A program made the translations under genes and the position numbers. The notes below the pieces were generated by a model. It saw only the letters and a list, made by a program, of their open reading frames with translations, was not told the origin of the DNA and did not search any database. DNA of 64,000 bases from G963704535 sp963704535 (GTDB lineage Bacteria > Chloroflexota > Chloroflexia > Chloroflexales > Roseiflexaceae): contig OY969916.1 of the NCBI GenBank assembly GCA_963704535.1, positions 6,200,001-6,264,000 of the forward strand, written 5' to 3'. Positions 27,323-35,512 of the stretch are shown piece by piece (the stretch's first letter is position 1; every line of letters starts with the position of its first letter).

Positions 27323-27864
27323 CAGTCCACCTTCCCCGGCGACATTTTACGGGCCAGCGCGGCGATCGCGCGCGCCTGTAGTTGTTTGATCGCGCCCTCG
27401 GTCTTCCCCAGCGTTCGCGCGACCTCCAGGATCGGCAGATCGTGGCCGAAACGCAGGGCCAGCACATGCTGCTGCTCCTCGGTCAGTTCGGCTACCGCCG
27501 AGCGGAGATCCTCGCGGATCAGCGCGGCCTCGGCGGTCTCGACCGGCCCAGGTTCGCGGCTCGCCAGTGCTTCGTCAAGCTCGACGTGCTCGGCGCGATA
27601 GTGCGCGCGGTGGTGATCGGCCACCACGTTGGCCGCGACGCCGTACAGCCACCCGCGCAGCGTAGCGCTCGGCGCGCTGCGCGAGCGGAGCGCGCCGAGA
27701 AAGCGGGTGAAGACCTCGCTCGCCAGGTCCTCGGCCACATCCCGATTGCCAACCCGGAATGCGATGTAGCCAAAGATCGGACGGTAGTAAGTATCGTGGA
27801 TCTGCGCCAGGGCATCCCGATCGAATCTACGCGCCTGAGCTAGAAGTTCCAGTTCGTCCTGCAC
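27322..27864 (-). CDS. ECF-family RNA polymerase sigma factor
   Basis: This 180-residue protein, from a GTG at 27864 with AAGGA seven bases upstream, has region 2 (IHDTYYRPIFGYIAFRVGNRDVAEDLASEVFTRF) and region 4 (LRFGHDLPILEVARTLGKTEGAIKQLQARAIAAL). It directs polymerase to a small regulon and is normally held by a co-transcribed membrane anti-sigma factor, here probably the overlapping downstream gene. The Asn/Asp-rich lipoprotein gene lies just upstream in the same direction. Confidence 0.88.
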   Translation of the reverse strand: MQDELELLAQARRFDRDALAQIHDTYYRPIFGYIAFRVGNRDVAEDLASEVFTRFLGALRSRSAPSATLRGWLYGVAANVVADHHRAHYRAEHVELDEALASREPGPVETAEAALIREDLRSAVAELTEEQQHVLALRFGHDLPILEVARTLGKTEGAIKQLQARAIAALARKMSPGKVD

Positions 27865-27937
27865 AGGGTGGTCCTTCGGTAGGCTCAAAGATCCATCTTT
27901 TACTAACTTGCGTTCAGATGGCGAAGATTGAAGTGGG

Positions 27938-27985
27938 AGAGACAGGCGGTGTGGAGGGCGGCCCCTCCACACCGCCCCGCCGCAG
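27938..27985. repeat. GTGGAGGG/CCCTCCAC palindromic repeat
   Basis: GGCGGTGTGGAGGGCGGCCCCTCCACACCGCC is a 32-bp imperfect palindrome between the sigma factor and lipoprotein genes. It is a variant of the dispersed G-run/C-run hairpin. Confidence 0.65.
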
Positions 27986-28007
27986 ATGCCACACTTGCAA
28001 CTTGGTA

Positions 28008-28673
28008 TTAATCGTCGTCGCTCCCGCCGCCATTACCGCTATGATCCCCACCACTGTCGTCTCCGCCACCACTGCCGCTATGATCTCCGCCGCTGTCATC
28101 CCCGCCACTGTCGTCGTTGGAGTTGGAGCCGTCATCGTCGTCGTTGGAGTTGGAACCATCGTCGTCGCCATTGCTATCGTCGCTGCCATTATTCCCGCCG
28201 CCGTCGTCGTCGTTGCCGTCGTCGTCATTGCCGTTGCCATCGTCGTCGTTGCTGTTGGCATCGTCATCATTGCTGTCATTGCCGTTGTCATCGTTGGCGT
28301 TGGCGTCGTCGTCATTGCTGTCGTTGCCGTTGTCATTGTTGGCGTTGGCGTCGTCGTCGTTGGCGTTGGCGTTGGCGTCGTCGTCGTTGACATTGGCGTC
28401 GTTGCCGTTGCCGTTGTCATCGCCCGCATTTTCGTTCGCGGTGTTGGAGTTGGCGTCGGCATTATCATTGGCGGTGTTCGTATTGGCAGCGTCGGCGTTA
28501 TCATTGGTCGTGTTGGAGTTGGCATCGGCATTATCATTGGCCGTGTTGATGTTGGTCGCGTTGTCGTTGATATTCCCCTGCGTCGTACTGGTCGTGCCGC
28601 ATCCTGAAATGATCGTGGCCAGGATCGCCAGCAGGGCCAGCGTTCGAAATAGGTTCGCTTTCGCGAGGTTCAT
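28008..28673 (-). CDS. Asn/Asp-rich low-complexity lipoprotein
   Basis: This 221-residue protein starts MNLAKANLFRTLALLAILAT and has a lipobox TIISGC with Cys at residue 25. The mature part is almost only Asn, Asp, Ala, Ser, Thr and Gly, first in NDNADANSN-type units and then in NDDDGNGNDDD, and is strongly acidic. Such a surface chain is likely disordered without calcium; I infer a cation-binding or spacer role only. The DNA is built of GTTGTC/GTCGTC-type iterations. It neighbours an ECF sigma gene and a partner with a similar ND tail. Confidence 0.7.
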   Translation of the reverse strand: MNLAKANLFRTLALLAILATIISGCGTTSTTQGNINDNATNINTANDNADANSNTTNDNADAANTNTANDNADANSNTANENAGDDNGNGNDANVNDDDANANANDDDANANNDNGNDSNDDDANANDDNGNDSNDDDANSNDDDGNGNDDDGNDDDGGGNNGSDDSNGDDDGSNSNDDDDGSNSNDDSGGDDSGGDHSGSGGGDDSGGDHSGNGGGSDDD

Positions 28674-28701
28674 AATCCACTCCTTTGCTCGATTTACGAG
28701 G

Positions 28702-28915
28702 CTATGATGCGTGAAACGTGTTGCGTGTTGCGTGTTGCGTGTTGCGTGTTGCGTCGTCCGGGCGGCCACGAACGGGCGGCCACGGAGGGCCTGCCCTACA
28801 GGGTTCTTGGTTCTTCGTGGTTCGGTGGGGGTGTATGCAATACGCCCTTACGTGCCCTGGCTTCATCCTCCATCCTCCATCCTCAGATGCACCCCTTCAT
28901 CTTGTCATCTTGTCA
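28702..28915. repeat. heptamer iterations plus GTAGGGC-type repeat
   Basis: GTGTTGC heptamers occur five times at 28713-28754. Next comes GGCCACGGAGGGCCTGCCCT, an inverted copy of the element found at 36852, 41643 and 47340. At the end are ATCCTCC heptamers and ATCTTGTC octamers. There is no gene in this 240-bp gap between the GT-C protein and the lipoprotein. Confidence 0.65.
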
Positions 28916-28920
28916 TCTTG

Positions 28921-30459
28921 TCACTCCGACACGGCGAAGATCACCGCGTACTCGTCGCGGTACACCTCCCGCAGCCGGGGATCGCTGCCGGCCTCGCGGA
29001 GAAAGCCGGGATGCTTCAGGTCGGACAGGACGTAGTCGGCGCTGAAGCGCGCGCGGATCTGCGCGCCGGGACGCTCGACCTCGCCCCTGGTGATCTTGAC
29101 CCACTCGGCGTATAGCTCGGCGTCGTAAAGCTCCATGTAGGTCGGGTCAAGGCCGATTGTGTAGGTGTTTGAGCTGTTGTAGAAGAACAGGCGCGGGAAG
29201 TCGTCCCAGTCGGTCTGGAAGACCATGCTGCCCGGCGCGCTGTGGTCGCGCAGCCAGTGCGAGGCTGCGGCGTAGGTCTCAGCCGGTCGGGAGCTGGCCA
29301 TTGTCTCACGCGCCCGGACAAGCGTCATCGCCAGTGGTGCGGCCAGCGCAGCCGCGAGGAGCAGCGGGACGACCCGGCCCAAGCGCGGCCGCCCGGCGAC
29401 CCAGCCGTCGAGCAATGGGCTGATGCTCAACGCGGCGAAGATCAGCGCGAAGGGCGGGAAGTACTCGACGAAGCGGCGCGATTTGAACAGCAGCAGACCG
29501 AATAGCACGCTCAGCCCGAAGGCAATCAGCGTCTGCCGGTCGATCCGCCGCTCACGCCAGCCCAGCGCCAGCACGCCCAGCACCCACAGCGCCAGCCCCC
29601 AGCCCGAGTTCTCGATCAGCGTCCAGGTCTGGTACGGGTACCACTCGCTGCCGACCGAGGTCTCCGGCGCGCCGATCTTGGGGGCCAGGTGGCTGGCGAT
29701 GAACGTGATGTCCTGCGGGAAGTAGGGGTTGACGACCAGGCCCAGCGCGATACCCAGCGCCGGGTAGGCCAGCGCCCGCCACTCGATCCGCCGCTCGACC
29801 ATGAGCGTCGCGATCACGGTCGCGCCGGCCAGCCCGATCAGCAGCGGGAAGGCGTTGTACAGCCAGACGTAGACAAAGCCAAGCGGGAGCAAGGGTGCGT
29901 AGCGCCGCTGGAGCAGCCAGTGCAGGGCCAGCGCCAGCGCCAGCAACGAGGCCGCCTGTGCCCGCGGCATGCTCATCCGGTATAGGAACGCCTCCGACAC
30001 AGCGAACAGCCCGACCGCCCAGAGCGCCGGCCAGCGCACCGCCTGGCCGCGCAGCAGCCACCAGATCGCCACGAACGCCAGCGCCGGCATGATCACACTG
30101 GCGACCTTCGCACCTATGATCATGGTTTGCTCCCGGCCATCGCCCACGAACAGCGACAGGTAGAGGTGATACAGCAAGTGATGATCGTAGAACGCGCCGG
30201 CGTTGAGAATGCTGATTGGCAGCCACACGAACGCCTGCCGCAGCCCCTGCTCGCGCATGAGCAGCCCCATCTTCATGTGGTAGAAGCCGTCGTTGTCGGC
30301 CAGGCCGGCGGTGCCGAACTGAACGAAGCCGAACAGTGCGGCGAACAGCGCGAACAGCCCGATCGTGGCGACCGCCGGTCGCGCCCACAAGCGCCACTGT
30401 GCTGACGCAAGAACGATAGTGCCAATTTGTTTCGCCTGAGCCGGCGAGGATATCTTCAT
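28921..30459 (-). CDS. GT-C-type membrane glycosyltransferase-like protein
   Basis: This 512-residue protein starts MKISSPAQAKQIGT; GGAG lies six bases before the ATG. About ten hydrophobic helices are visible. The first loop holds ADNDGFYHMKMG, resembling the acidic DxD-like catalytic loop of GT-C enzymes and oligosaccharyltransferases. A C-terminal soluble part has HSAPGSMVFQTDWDDFPRLFFYNS, as in PMT/Stt3-type relatives. It probably moves a sugar from a polyprenyl-phosphate carrier; donor and acceptor are unknown. Confidence 0.65.
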   Translation of the reverse strand: MKISSPAQAKQIGTIVLASAQWRLWARPAVATIGLFALFAALFGFVQFGTAGLADNDGFYHMKMGLLMREQGLRQAFVWLPISILNAGAFYDHHLLYHLYLSLFVGDGREQTMIIGAKVASVIMPALAFVAIWWLLRGQAVRWPALWAVGLFAVSEAFLYRMSMPRAQAASLLALALALHWLLQRRYAPLLPLGFVYVWLYNAFPLLIGLAGATVIATLMVERRIEWRALAYPALGIALGLVVNPYFPQDITFIASHLAPKIGAPETSVGSEWYPYQTWTLIENSGWGLALWVLGVLALGWRERRIDRQTLIAFGLSVLFGLLLFKSRRFVEYFPPFALIFAALSISPLLDGWVAGRPRLGRVVPLLLAAALAAPLAMTLVRARETMASSRPAETYAAASHWLRDHSAPGSMVFQTDWDDFPRLFFYNSSNTYTIGLDPTYMELYDAELYAEWVKITRGEVERPGAQIRARFSADYVLSDLKHPGFLREAGSDPRLREVYRDEYAVIFAVSE

Positions 30460-30677
30460 AGGTCGCTCCAAATGACTAATGCCATACCAGATGGTACGTC
30501 GCGTCTCGCGCCAAAAAGTAACGGCCTGATTCCAAGATATTGCCCAATAGCCTTGCGGAACGGGCGGAGCGTAGATAGAATATGCGAAGAATCCTTGGCG
30601 ATCATCGGCGCGCGCTGCCCCACTTCCAAGATTTATACCACCTGGGTAGTAGCGATGATCGCACAGTTCAATCAAGG

Positions 30678-30774
30678 CTAGTGGTCCACCACAGTGGTTT
30701 TGCAGGGGTGGTTTGGAGAGGGTGGCCCCTCCAAGCCTCCTCTACACCGCAAAATCTGTGTGGTCAACCACTAG
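30678..30774. repeat. MITE-like palindrome with CTAGTGGT ends
   Basis: The left end CTAGTGGTCCACCACAGTGG and right end TGTGTGGTCAACCACTAG are inverted. Inner arms TTTTGC/GCAAAA follow, and GGAGAGGGTGGCCCCTCC is in the middle. It is a 97-bp element in the gap before the Nudix gene. The interior resembles the other G-run hairpins, but the ends are different from the TATAGC elements. Confidence 0.65.
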
Positions 30775-30856
30775 AACACCAGTAGAGAATCCGCGAATTG
30801 GGCGAATATTCGCGAATACATAGCCGAACATTCGCGTCGATTAGCGTTATTCGCGG

Positions 30857-31498
30857 ATGGAACCGGAATACTCTACCGACGATCTAGAGATGATCTCTAT
30901 GGACACCTTAATGCTAGACGCGCACATCGAGACCGAGATCGCCGCGCTCGCCGGCCGATACGGCCAGCCGCGCCGGACGGTCGTCGAGTTGGCGGGCCGG
31001 CCGTTCAGCCCGCTGATCCTGCACGATCGCTTCGGCGAAGTCTGTATGGTCGTGTGCCGGCCCAATGGCAAGCTGCTCACGGCGATCAAAACGTTCTACC
31101 CGCCCGGCGCCTTTCGTCTGCTGACCGGCGGGATCAGCCACGGCGAGTCGATCGAGGCGGCGCTGCTGCGCGAGACCAGCGAGGAGACCGGGCTCGACGT
31201 GGTCGTGCGGCGCTTCCTGGCCCTGATCGAGTATCGCCTGCCGATCGAGACCCCGTATCACTTCGCGACCTTTGCGTTCCTGCTCGACGAGGTCGGCGGG
31301 ACGCTGGGCGCCCAGGATGCCGATGAGCAGATCGATGCCTTTCGCGAGATCGACATCGCCGATCTCCCAGCCGTCGCCCACACACTAGAGCAGGCGCCCG
31401 CCACCTTCGATCCGCAGATCGACGGATTCTGGCACGACTGGGGGCGCTTCCGGGCCGTCATACACCGGGCCGTCCACGCTGCGCTCGCTGGTCCGTAG
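30857..31498 (+). CDS. Nudix hydrolase
   Basis: The protein has up to 213 residues. The Nudix box is complete: GGISHGESIEAALLRETSEETGL, with the REXXEE metal site. The enzyme hydrolyses a nucleoside diphosphate linked to another group; substrate unknown. The first ATG (30857) has no clear ribosome site; ATGs at 30890 and 30899 are alternatives that would trim 11 to 14 residues. It is preceded by AT-rich repeated ATTCGCG stretches. Confidence 0.82.
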   Translation: MEPEYSTDDLEMISMDTLMLDAHIETEIAALAGRYGQPRRTVVELAGRPFSPLILHDRFGEVCMVVCRPNGKLLTAIKTFYPPGAFRLLTGGISHGESIEAALLRETSEETGLDVVVRRFLALIEYRLPIETPYHFATFAFLLDEVGGTLGAQDADEQIDAFREIDIADLPAVAHTLEQAPATFDPQIDGFWHDWGRFRAVIHRAVHAALAGP

Positions 31499-31742
31499 TC
31501 AGTTGTCAGTTGTCAGTTGTCCGTGGAGGCGAGGCGTGGTCCGTAGGGGCGATCCGTAGCCGTAGCGGGCAGGCCGTAGTCCGTGGCGGGGCGTGGTGCA
31601 TGGCGGGGCGTAGTCCGTAGTCCGTGGCGGGGCGTGGTGCATGGCGGGGCGTACTCCGTGGCGGGGCCATGGCGGGCGTATACAATACGCCCTTACGTTT
31701 CCGGTTCTTTGTTCTTTGTTCTTTGTTCTTTGTTCTCGGTGC
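31499..31742. repeat. iterated repeats (CAGTTGT, CCGTAGT/GGCGGGGCGT, TTCTTTG)
   Basis: There are three CAGTTGT heptamers at the start. Repeated GTCCGTGGCGGGGCGTGGTG and CATGGCGGGGCGTA units follow, and at the end come four TTCTTTG heptamers (31701-31733). No coding gene is seen. Similar heptamer words recur through the window. Confidence 0.65.
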
Positions 31743-31743
31743 T

Positions 31744-32088
31744 ATGCGATTCTTCACGTCACACCGGCCCTGGTTCGGCCGCATTGCCCTAAGCCTTGGG
31801 CTCGCGCTGGTCGCCGGGGCGCTGGCCTACCTCGTCGCGCGGGCGATCACCGGCGCCGTGCTGCTGTACCAGCAGCAGTTCCTCGGCGAGATCACCAGCG
31901 CGTTCAGCGGCGGCATCGAGAACCTGCCCAGCGGCGACCTGCGCGCGGCCCGCAAGCTCGTACAGCAGCTTGACGCCCAGAACGAGCTATTGAGCCTACT
32001 GATCGGGTTCGGCGTCGCGGCCATCGCCATCGTGGCCAGCTACCTGTGGCTGGAGCGCCGCGCTGCGAAGATGCTCCAGGACAGCTAG
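31744..32088 (+). CDS. small two-helix membrane protein of unknown function
   Basis: This 114-residue protein starts MRFFTSHRPWFGRIAL. It has hydrophobic helices at about residues 13-36 and 88-106, with a soluble middle region (FSGGIENLPSGDLRAARKLVQQLD). I recognise no family. The gene lies upstream of a methyltransferase gene in the same direction. Its start sits directly after iterated TTCTTTG repeats, and I see no strong ribosome site. Confidence 0.5.
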   Translation: MRFFTSHRPWFGRIALSLGLALVAGALAYLVARAITGAVLLYQQQFLGEITSAFSGGIENLPSGDLRAARKLVQQLDAQNELLSLLIGFGVAAIAIVASYLWLERRAAKMLQDS

Positions 32089-32147
32089 AAAACGTAAGGG
32101 CGTATTGCATACGCCCGCCACGGCTCACCGACTGCGGAGGCCCAACC

Positions 32148-32885
32148 ATGACTCACGACCCCACCCCAGAGCACACCTGGCAGGAGTCCGACTCACAGAG
32201 ATTCGTCGACTATGGCCGCGTCCTGACGCCCGCGCGCCACGAGATCGCCCAGGTCATCCGCGACCTTGTGCCGGCCCAGGACGACGAAGCGTTCATCTTC
32301 GCCGACATCGGCACCGGCCAAGGATGGCTGGCCGAGGCGCTGCTGCGGCGCTTTGCGACCGCGCGCGCGATCGCGCTGGACGGCTCGGAGACCATGCTGC
32401 GCCACGCCGGCGCCCTACTGGCGCCCTTCGCCGGCCGCTTCGAGCTGCGCCAATTTCGCCTCGAAGACCCATCCTGGCCCGATCGCCTACCCGGCGACCT
32501 ACGCTGCTGCGTCAGCAGCCTGGTCATCCACCACCTCGACGGCCCCGGCAAGCAGGCGCTCTTCGGCGCGCTCCACCAGCGCCTGGCCCCCGGCGGCGCC
32601 CTGCTGATCGCCGATGTCGTCGCGCCCACCAGCGAACTGGGCCGGCGCCACATGGCCCGCGCCTGGGACGACGTGGTCCGGCGCCAATCGATCGAATACA
32701 CCGGCGACCTGCGCGCCCACGAGTTCTTCCTGGCCGAGCACTGGAACATGTACGAGTACCCCGACCCGGTCGACAAGCCGTCCAGCATCCCCGAGCAACT
32801 GCGCTGGTTGGAGCAAGCCGGCTTCACGGGCGTCGACCTCTTCTGGGCCAGGGCCGGCCACGCCGTGATCGGCGGCTACAAGTAA
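32148..32885 (+). CDS. class I SAM-dependent methyltransferase
   Basis: This 245-residue protein starts MTHDPTPEHTWQESDS; GGAGG lies seven bases upstream. Motif I is FADIGTGQGWLAEAL, followed by an acidic residue in IALDGSETML, and motif IV is CCVSSLVIHHL with LAPGGALLIADVV. The C-terminal HAVIGGYK-type strand is usual for small-molecule methyltransferases. The substrate is unknown. Confidence 0.8.
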   Translation: MTHDPTPEHTWQESDSQRFVDYGRVLTPARHEIAQVIRDLVPAQDDEAFIFADIGTGQGWLAEALLRRFATARAIALDGSETMLRHAGALLAPFAGRFELRQFRLEDPSWPDRLPGDLRCCVSSLVIHHLDGPGKQALFGALHQRLAPGGALLIADVVAPTSELGRRHMARAWDDVVRRQSIEYTGDLRAHEFFLAEHWNMYEYPDPVDKPSSIPEQLRWLEQAGFTGVDLFWARAGHAVIGGYK

Positions 32886-33055
32886 AAACTGAGATTAGAG
32901 ATTGGAGATTAGAGATTGGAGATTGCTCACAACGCCTCAATCTCCAATCTGCAATCTCTAAGAAACTGTTTGAAAAGGGCATCAGCTCGCCTACGATCCG
33001 TGGTGGAAAGGTGATTCTTGAGGGGCGGCCCCTCAAACTCCCCCTTTACTGCTCA
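32886..33055. repeat. GAGATT heptamer hairpin followed by GAGGGG/CCCCTC repeat
   Basis: AGATTGG/AGATTAG heptamers at 32894-32926 are answered by CTCCAATCTGCAATCTC at 32943-32959. A copy of the dispersed palindrome follows (GGTGGAAAGGTGATTCTTGA, GGGGCGGCCCCTC, AAACTCCCCCTTTA) at 32997-33045. Together they separate the methyltransferase from the convergent DCC-family gene and may act as its terminator. Confidence 0.7.
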
Positions 33056-33063
33056 TGGCTGTA

Positions 33064-33459
33064 CTAACCGCACTCCTCCGGGTGCTGCTCGCAATACGGC
33101 CTGTCGCCGGGCAGGCGGCTGCGGTTGCGCGCGATCCAGGCGTAGGCGCTATCTTGGAGCTGCTTCAGCCCCGGAATCGCGTACACCCACACCGGCACGC
33201 GCGTCCCGAACGCGACGGCCAGCGCCAGGTTGATCGCCGCCGCGCCGGGGTAGCGCCGCCCATCCGGCGTGACCGCCCACGCCGCCGATTCGCACTGCGC
33301 GACGCTCAACCCATGGGCCGCCGGCGCGCCGGGCTTCTGGAACGGGACCATCGTCACGCGATGGCGGCGGTCGAGCGCCTGGACCAGGCGCACCGTCCGC
33401 GTTCAGAACCCTCACGAGCCATCGAAGATCAGGGTGATCCGGGGCGGTAGCTGTTCCAT
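33064..33459 (-). CDS. DCC-family (DUF393) thiol-oxidoreductase with in-frame TGA at both active-site Cys: putative UxxU selenoprotein
   Basis: Read through two TGA codons, this is a 131-residue protein of normal DUF393 length: MEQLPPRITLIFDGS, TGA, GF, TGA, TRTVRLVQALDRRHRV, then VPVWVYAIPGL to the TAG at 33064. In DCC proteins this site is DGxCxxC (as in B. subtilis YuxK), so both redox Cys align with TGA (33414-33412 and 33405-33403). There is no other in-frame stop. GGGAGG precedes the ATG pair. A hairpin with loop GGUCC follows at SECIS distance (separate entry). I read the TGAs as selenocysteine. Two independent nonsense changes at just these codons is the alternative and seems unlikely. 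Confidence 0.8.
33367..33402 (-). promoter_or_regulatory. SECIS-like hairpin downstream of the TGA pair
   Basis: On the mRNA strand a 6-bp stem GCGCCU/AGGCGC (33391-33375) closes the loop GGUCC. Below it CGGU pairs with ACCG across a 3-base UCG bulge, and GCGG pairs with CCGC. The loop begins 17 bases after the second UGA and 26 after the first. E. coli fdhF places a GGUCU loop 18 to 19 bases after its UGA. The GGU in the loop and the distance fit the bacterial SelB-binding pattern. Confidence 0.65.
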
Positions 33460-33548
33460 CATTCCTCCCGCGCATGTCAAAACTCGTTCCGCATGGTACC
33501 ATGAGCGCCAGAATCGCACCCAATCCCCTGAGAGGAGCGCGCCGAAAG

Positions 33549-34533
33549 ATGACCCTGCCGCAACTGGCTCGCCACGCCGACACCCTCCGCTACGATAGCG
33601 GCGTCGTGCGGATGCTCGACCGGCGCCACTACCCCGACGAGACGCGCTTCCTTGAGTGTGCTGATCTCGCGTCGGTGGCACGAGCAATCGCCTTACTGGA
33701 TGCCCAGGGCGGGTCGCCGGGTGCCTGTGCCGCCGGCTACGGGCTCGCGGTAGTCGCACGGGCCTGGCGCAACCAGCCATCCGACGCCCAGCGCGGCGCG
33801 CTCATCCAGGCCGCCGTCGTGCTCCGCGAGACCCAGCCGCTCGACGCTGCCCTGGAGCGCGTCGTCAACCACGCGCTGGCCCGCGCCGACGCCGCCATCC
33901 TGGCCGGGGCCGACGCCGAGGAAGCCATCGTACAGGCCGTGAACGCCGAGGTCAAGCGCGCCGACAAGGCCGCCGAGCGCTGCGGGCGGCTGGCCGCCGA
34001 GCTGCTCGACGACGGTGATCGCATTCTGATTCACGGCTTCCCCGGCGCCGCGTTGGGCTGGATGCTCTTCAGTGCCCACGTCGAGCAGGGTAAGCAGATC
34101 CAGCTTTCCCCGACCGAGACCCGTCCCGACCTCCAGGGCGGCCGGCTGGTAGCGCACCAGGCGCAGGCGCTCGGCGTGCCCCTCGCGCCGCCTGGTGATG
34201 CCCCGATCGACGACGCCTTCGCGCAGGATCTGTTCGATGTCTACATCGCCGCCGCGCTCCGCATCGCGCTGGATGGCAGCGTCGCCGGGGTGGCCGGCAC
34301 CGCCCGCTACGCCGCGCTGGCCAGGCGCCAGCGGCATCCCATGCTATATCCTCGGCTATGACGCCCTGGATGCGGCGGCCACCACCGGCGCCGATCTCGC
34401 CCCGGCGCGCGATGTCACGCCGCCGGCCCTGATCAGCGCGATTATCACGATTCGCGGCGTCTACCGGCCCGAGATGATCGCCCGCTACCAGTCCGGCGGC
34501 GATGCCCCGCTCGACGTGATCCCGCTCACCTGA
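33549..34533 (+). CDS. eIF2B/MtnA-like isomerase-family protein, one frameshift
   Basis: The protein starts MTLPQLARHADTLRYDSG. The first frame runs through DRILIHGFPGAALG, SPTETRPDLQGGRLVAHQA and DGSVAGVAGTARYAALA. At about 34326-34331 it must shift by one extra base to continue GIPCYILGYDALDAAATTGADL and ISAIITIRGVYRPEMIARYQSG, a standard eIF2B-family C-terminus. Relatives include aIF-2BI, methylthioribose-1-phosphate isomerase and ribose-1,5-bisphosphate isomerase; the exact reaction is unclear. It diverges from the DCC-family gene across a gap of 90 bp and ends overlapping the convergent membrane-protein gene. Confidence 0.75.
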
Positions 34534-35512
34534 TGCGCTCCTGAAGCGCTGTATACGCCGCCCACAGCAGCGCCACCAGCAGCGCCGCGTCGAGCGCCAG
34601 GTAGGCGCGCGCCCACGATCGCGGCGGCCCGGTCGCCAGCCGGCTGTAGCCCCACAGCAGCCCCACCAGCAGCAACGCCGCCGGCGCGGTCCACACAAAC
34701 GGAGGGGCGACCTCGACCAGGTCGCCGGCCCAGGATGGGGCGCCGCTACGCCGGATGATCGCCCCGACCGCAGCTTCCAGCCCGCTGCCCCAAAGCAGCG
34801 CGGTCAGCCCAACCAGGCCGATCGCCCGCAGCCGCAGCCCGACCACTAGTGGCGACGAAAACCTGCCAGGTGCGGGCCGGGATAGCTTTCGGCTGCAAGA
34901 GCGCTCGTGCCCGCACCTGGCAGGTTTGGGCGAGACTGAAAAAGTCGCTTGGAACGGCCCGATGCCAAGGACCGGCGGGAGCGCCAGCGTCCAGGCCAGG
35001 GCGCCGAGCCAGTGCAGGTAGCCGGCGATCACCGGCGTTGACTCGCCCGGCGCTCGCATCAATGCCTCGATCTCAAAAGAGCCGCTGGACTGAGCCAGGG
35101 CCAGGGTCGCCAGGATCAGGGGCGGGTAGCCATTGAGGGCCGCCGCCAGCCGCCATGCCGCCGCCTCGTCGCCCCTCCCTACGTCGGGATTCCGCGCCCG
35201 CAGCTCGAACATCACCGCCAGGACGAGCGGCCACTCCAGCAGCGCAAACACGGCGAACAGATCGATCTGCCGATTGATGCCGGCCGCCAGCGGGAGCGGC
35301 AGCAGGGCCAGCCCAAGCCAGGGCAGCACCACCACGCTAATCGCAAGCCGGAGATCCACACTTACAGTTGCGGGTGCCTGTTCCCGGTCGGAGCTTCGAG
35401 CGACTCTGTCGAGCATCCATACCAGTGCGAACGCGGCCAGCCCGCCGGGATAGATCAGCAGCCGCGGCCAGGCCCGCCCCAGCAGAGTCAGCAACTCACT
35501 CGCCGTCACCAC
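34526..35512 (-). CDS. NuoH/HyfC-like membrane protein
   Basis: This 328-residue protein starts MVTASELLTLLGRAWPRLLI, with about eight hydrophobic helices. The segment RLLIYPGGLAAFALVW, the loop ELRARNPDVGRGDEAAAWRLAAALNGYPPL and IAGYLHWLGALAWTLALPP resemble NuoH/HyfC quinone-site subunits, but similarity is judged by eye. The start overlaps the upstream gene by 17 bp. A hairpin repeat (34860-34926) is read in frame as a basic insertion, PARCGHERSCSRKLSRPAP, between two helices. Confidence 0.5.
   Translation of the reverse strand: MVTASELLTLLGRAWPRLLIYPGGLAAFALVWMLDRVARSSDREQAPATVSVDLRLAISVVVLPWLGLALLPLPLAAGINRQIDLFAVFALLEWPLVLAVMFELRARNPDVGRGDEAAAWRLAAALNGYPPLILATLALAQSSGSFEIEALMRAPGESTPVIAGYLHWLGALAWTLALPPVLGIGPFQATFSVSPKPARCGHERSCSRKLSRPAPGRFSSPLVVGLRLRAIGLVGLTALLWGSGLEAAVGAIIRRSGAPSWAGDLVEVAPPFVWTAPAALLLVGLLWGYSRLATGPPRSWARAYLALDAALLVALLWAAYTALQERIR
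34860..34926. repeat. palindromic element inside a coding gene, in frame
   Basis: The arms AACCTGCCAGGTGCGGGC and GCCCGCACCTGGCAGGTT are 18-bp perfect inverses, separated by 31 bases. The element lies in frame inside the NuoH-like gene and encodes a Cys/Arg-rich insert unlike the hydrophobic surroundings. Confidence 0.75.

Noticed and set aside
26222..28673. Plus-strand Val/Ile-rich and Ser/Leu-rich frames opposite the ND-rich proteins
   Set aside because: They are antisense translations of GTTGTC-type iterations; the minus strand has a signal peptide, a lipobox and operon context.
32105..33067. Arg/Pro-rich 320-codon plus-strand frame
   Set aside because: It is a shadow in another frame of the methyltransferase gene at 32148, which has all SAM motifs.
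33403..33414. Plain pseudogene or recoded genetic code as explanation of the two TGA codons
   Set aside because: TGA is used as a normal stop in many genes here (for example the isoaspartyl-coupled patatin/PHP pair and IS110), so it is not reassigned globally. Other damaged genes show one-base insertions, while these two changes sit only at the two conserved Cys codons. Pseudogene origin remains possible but is less likely.
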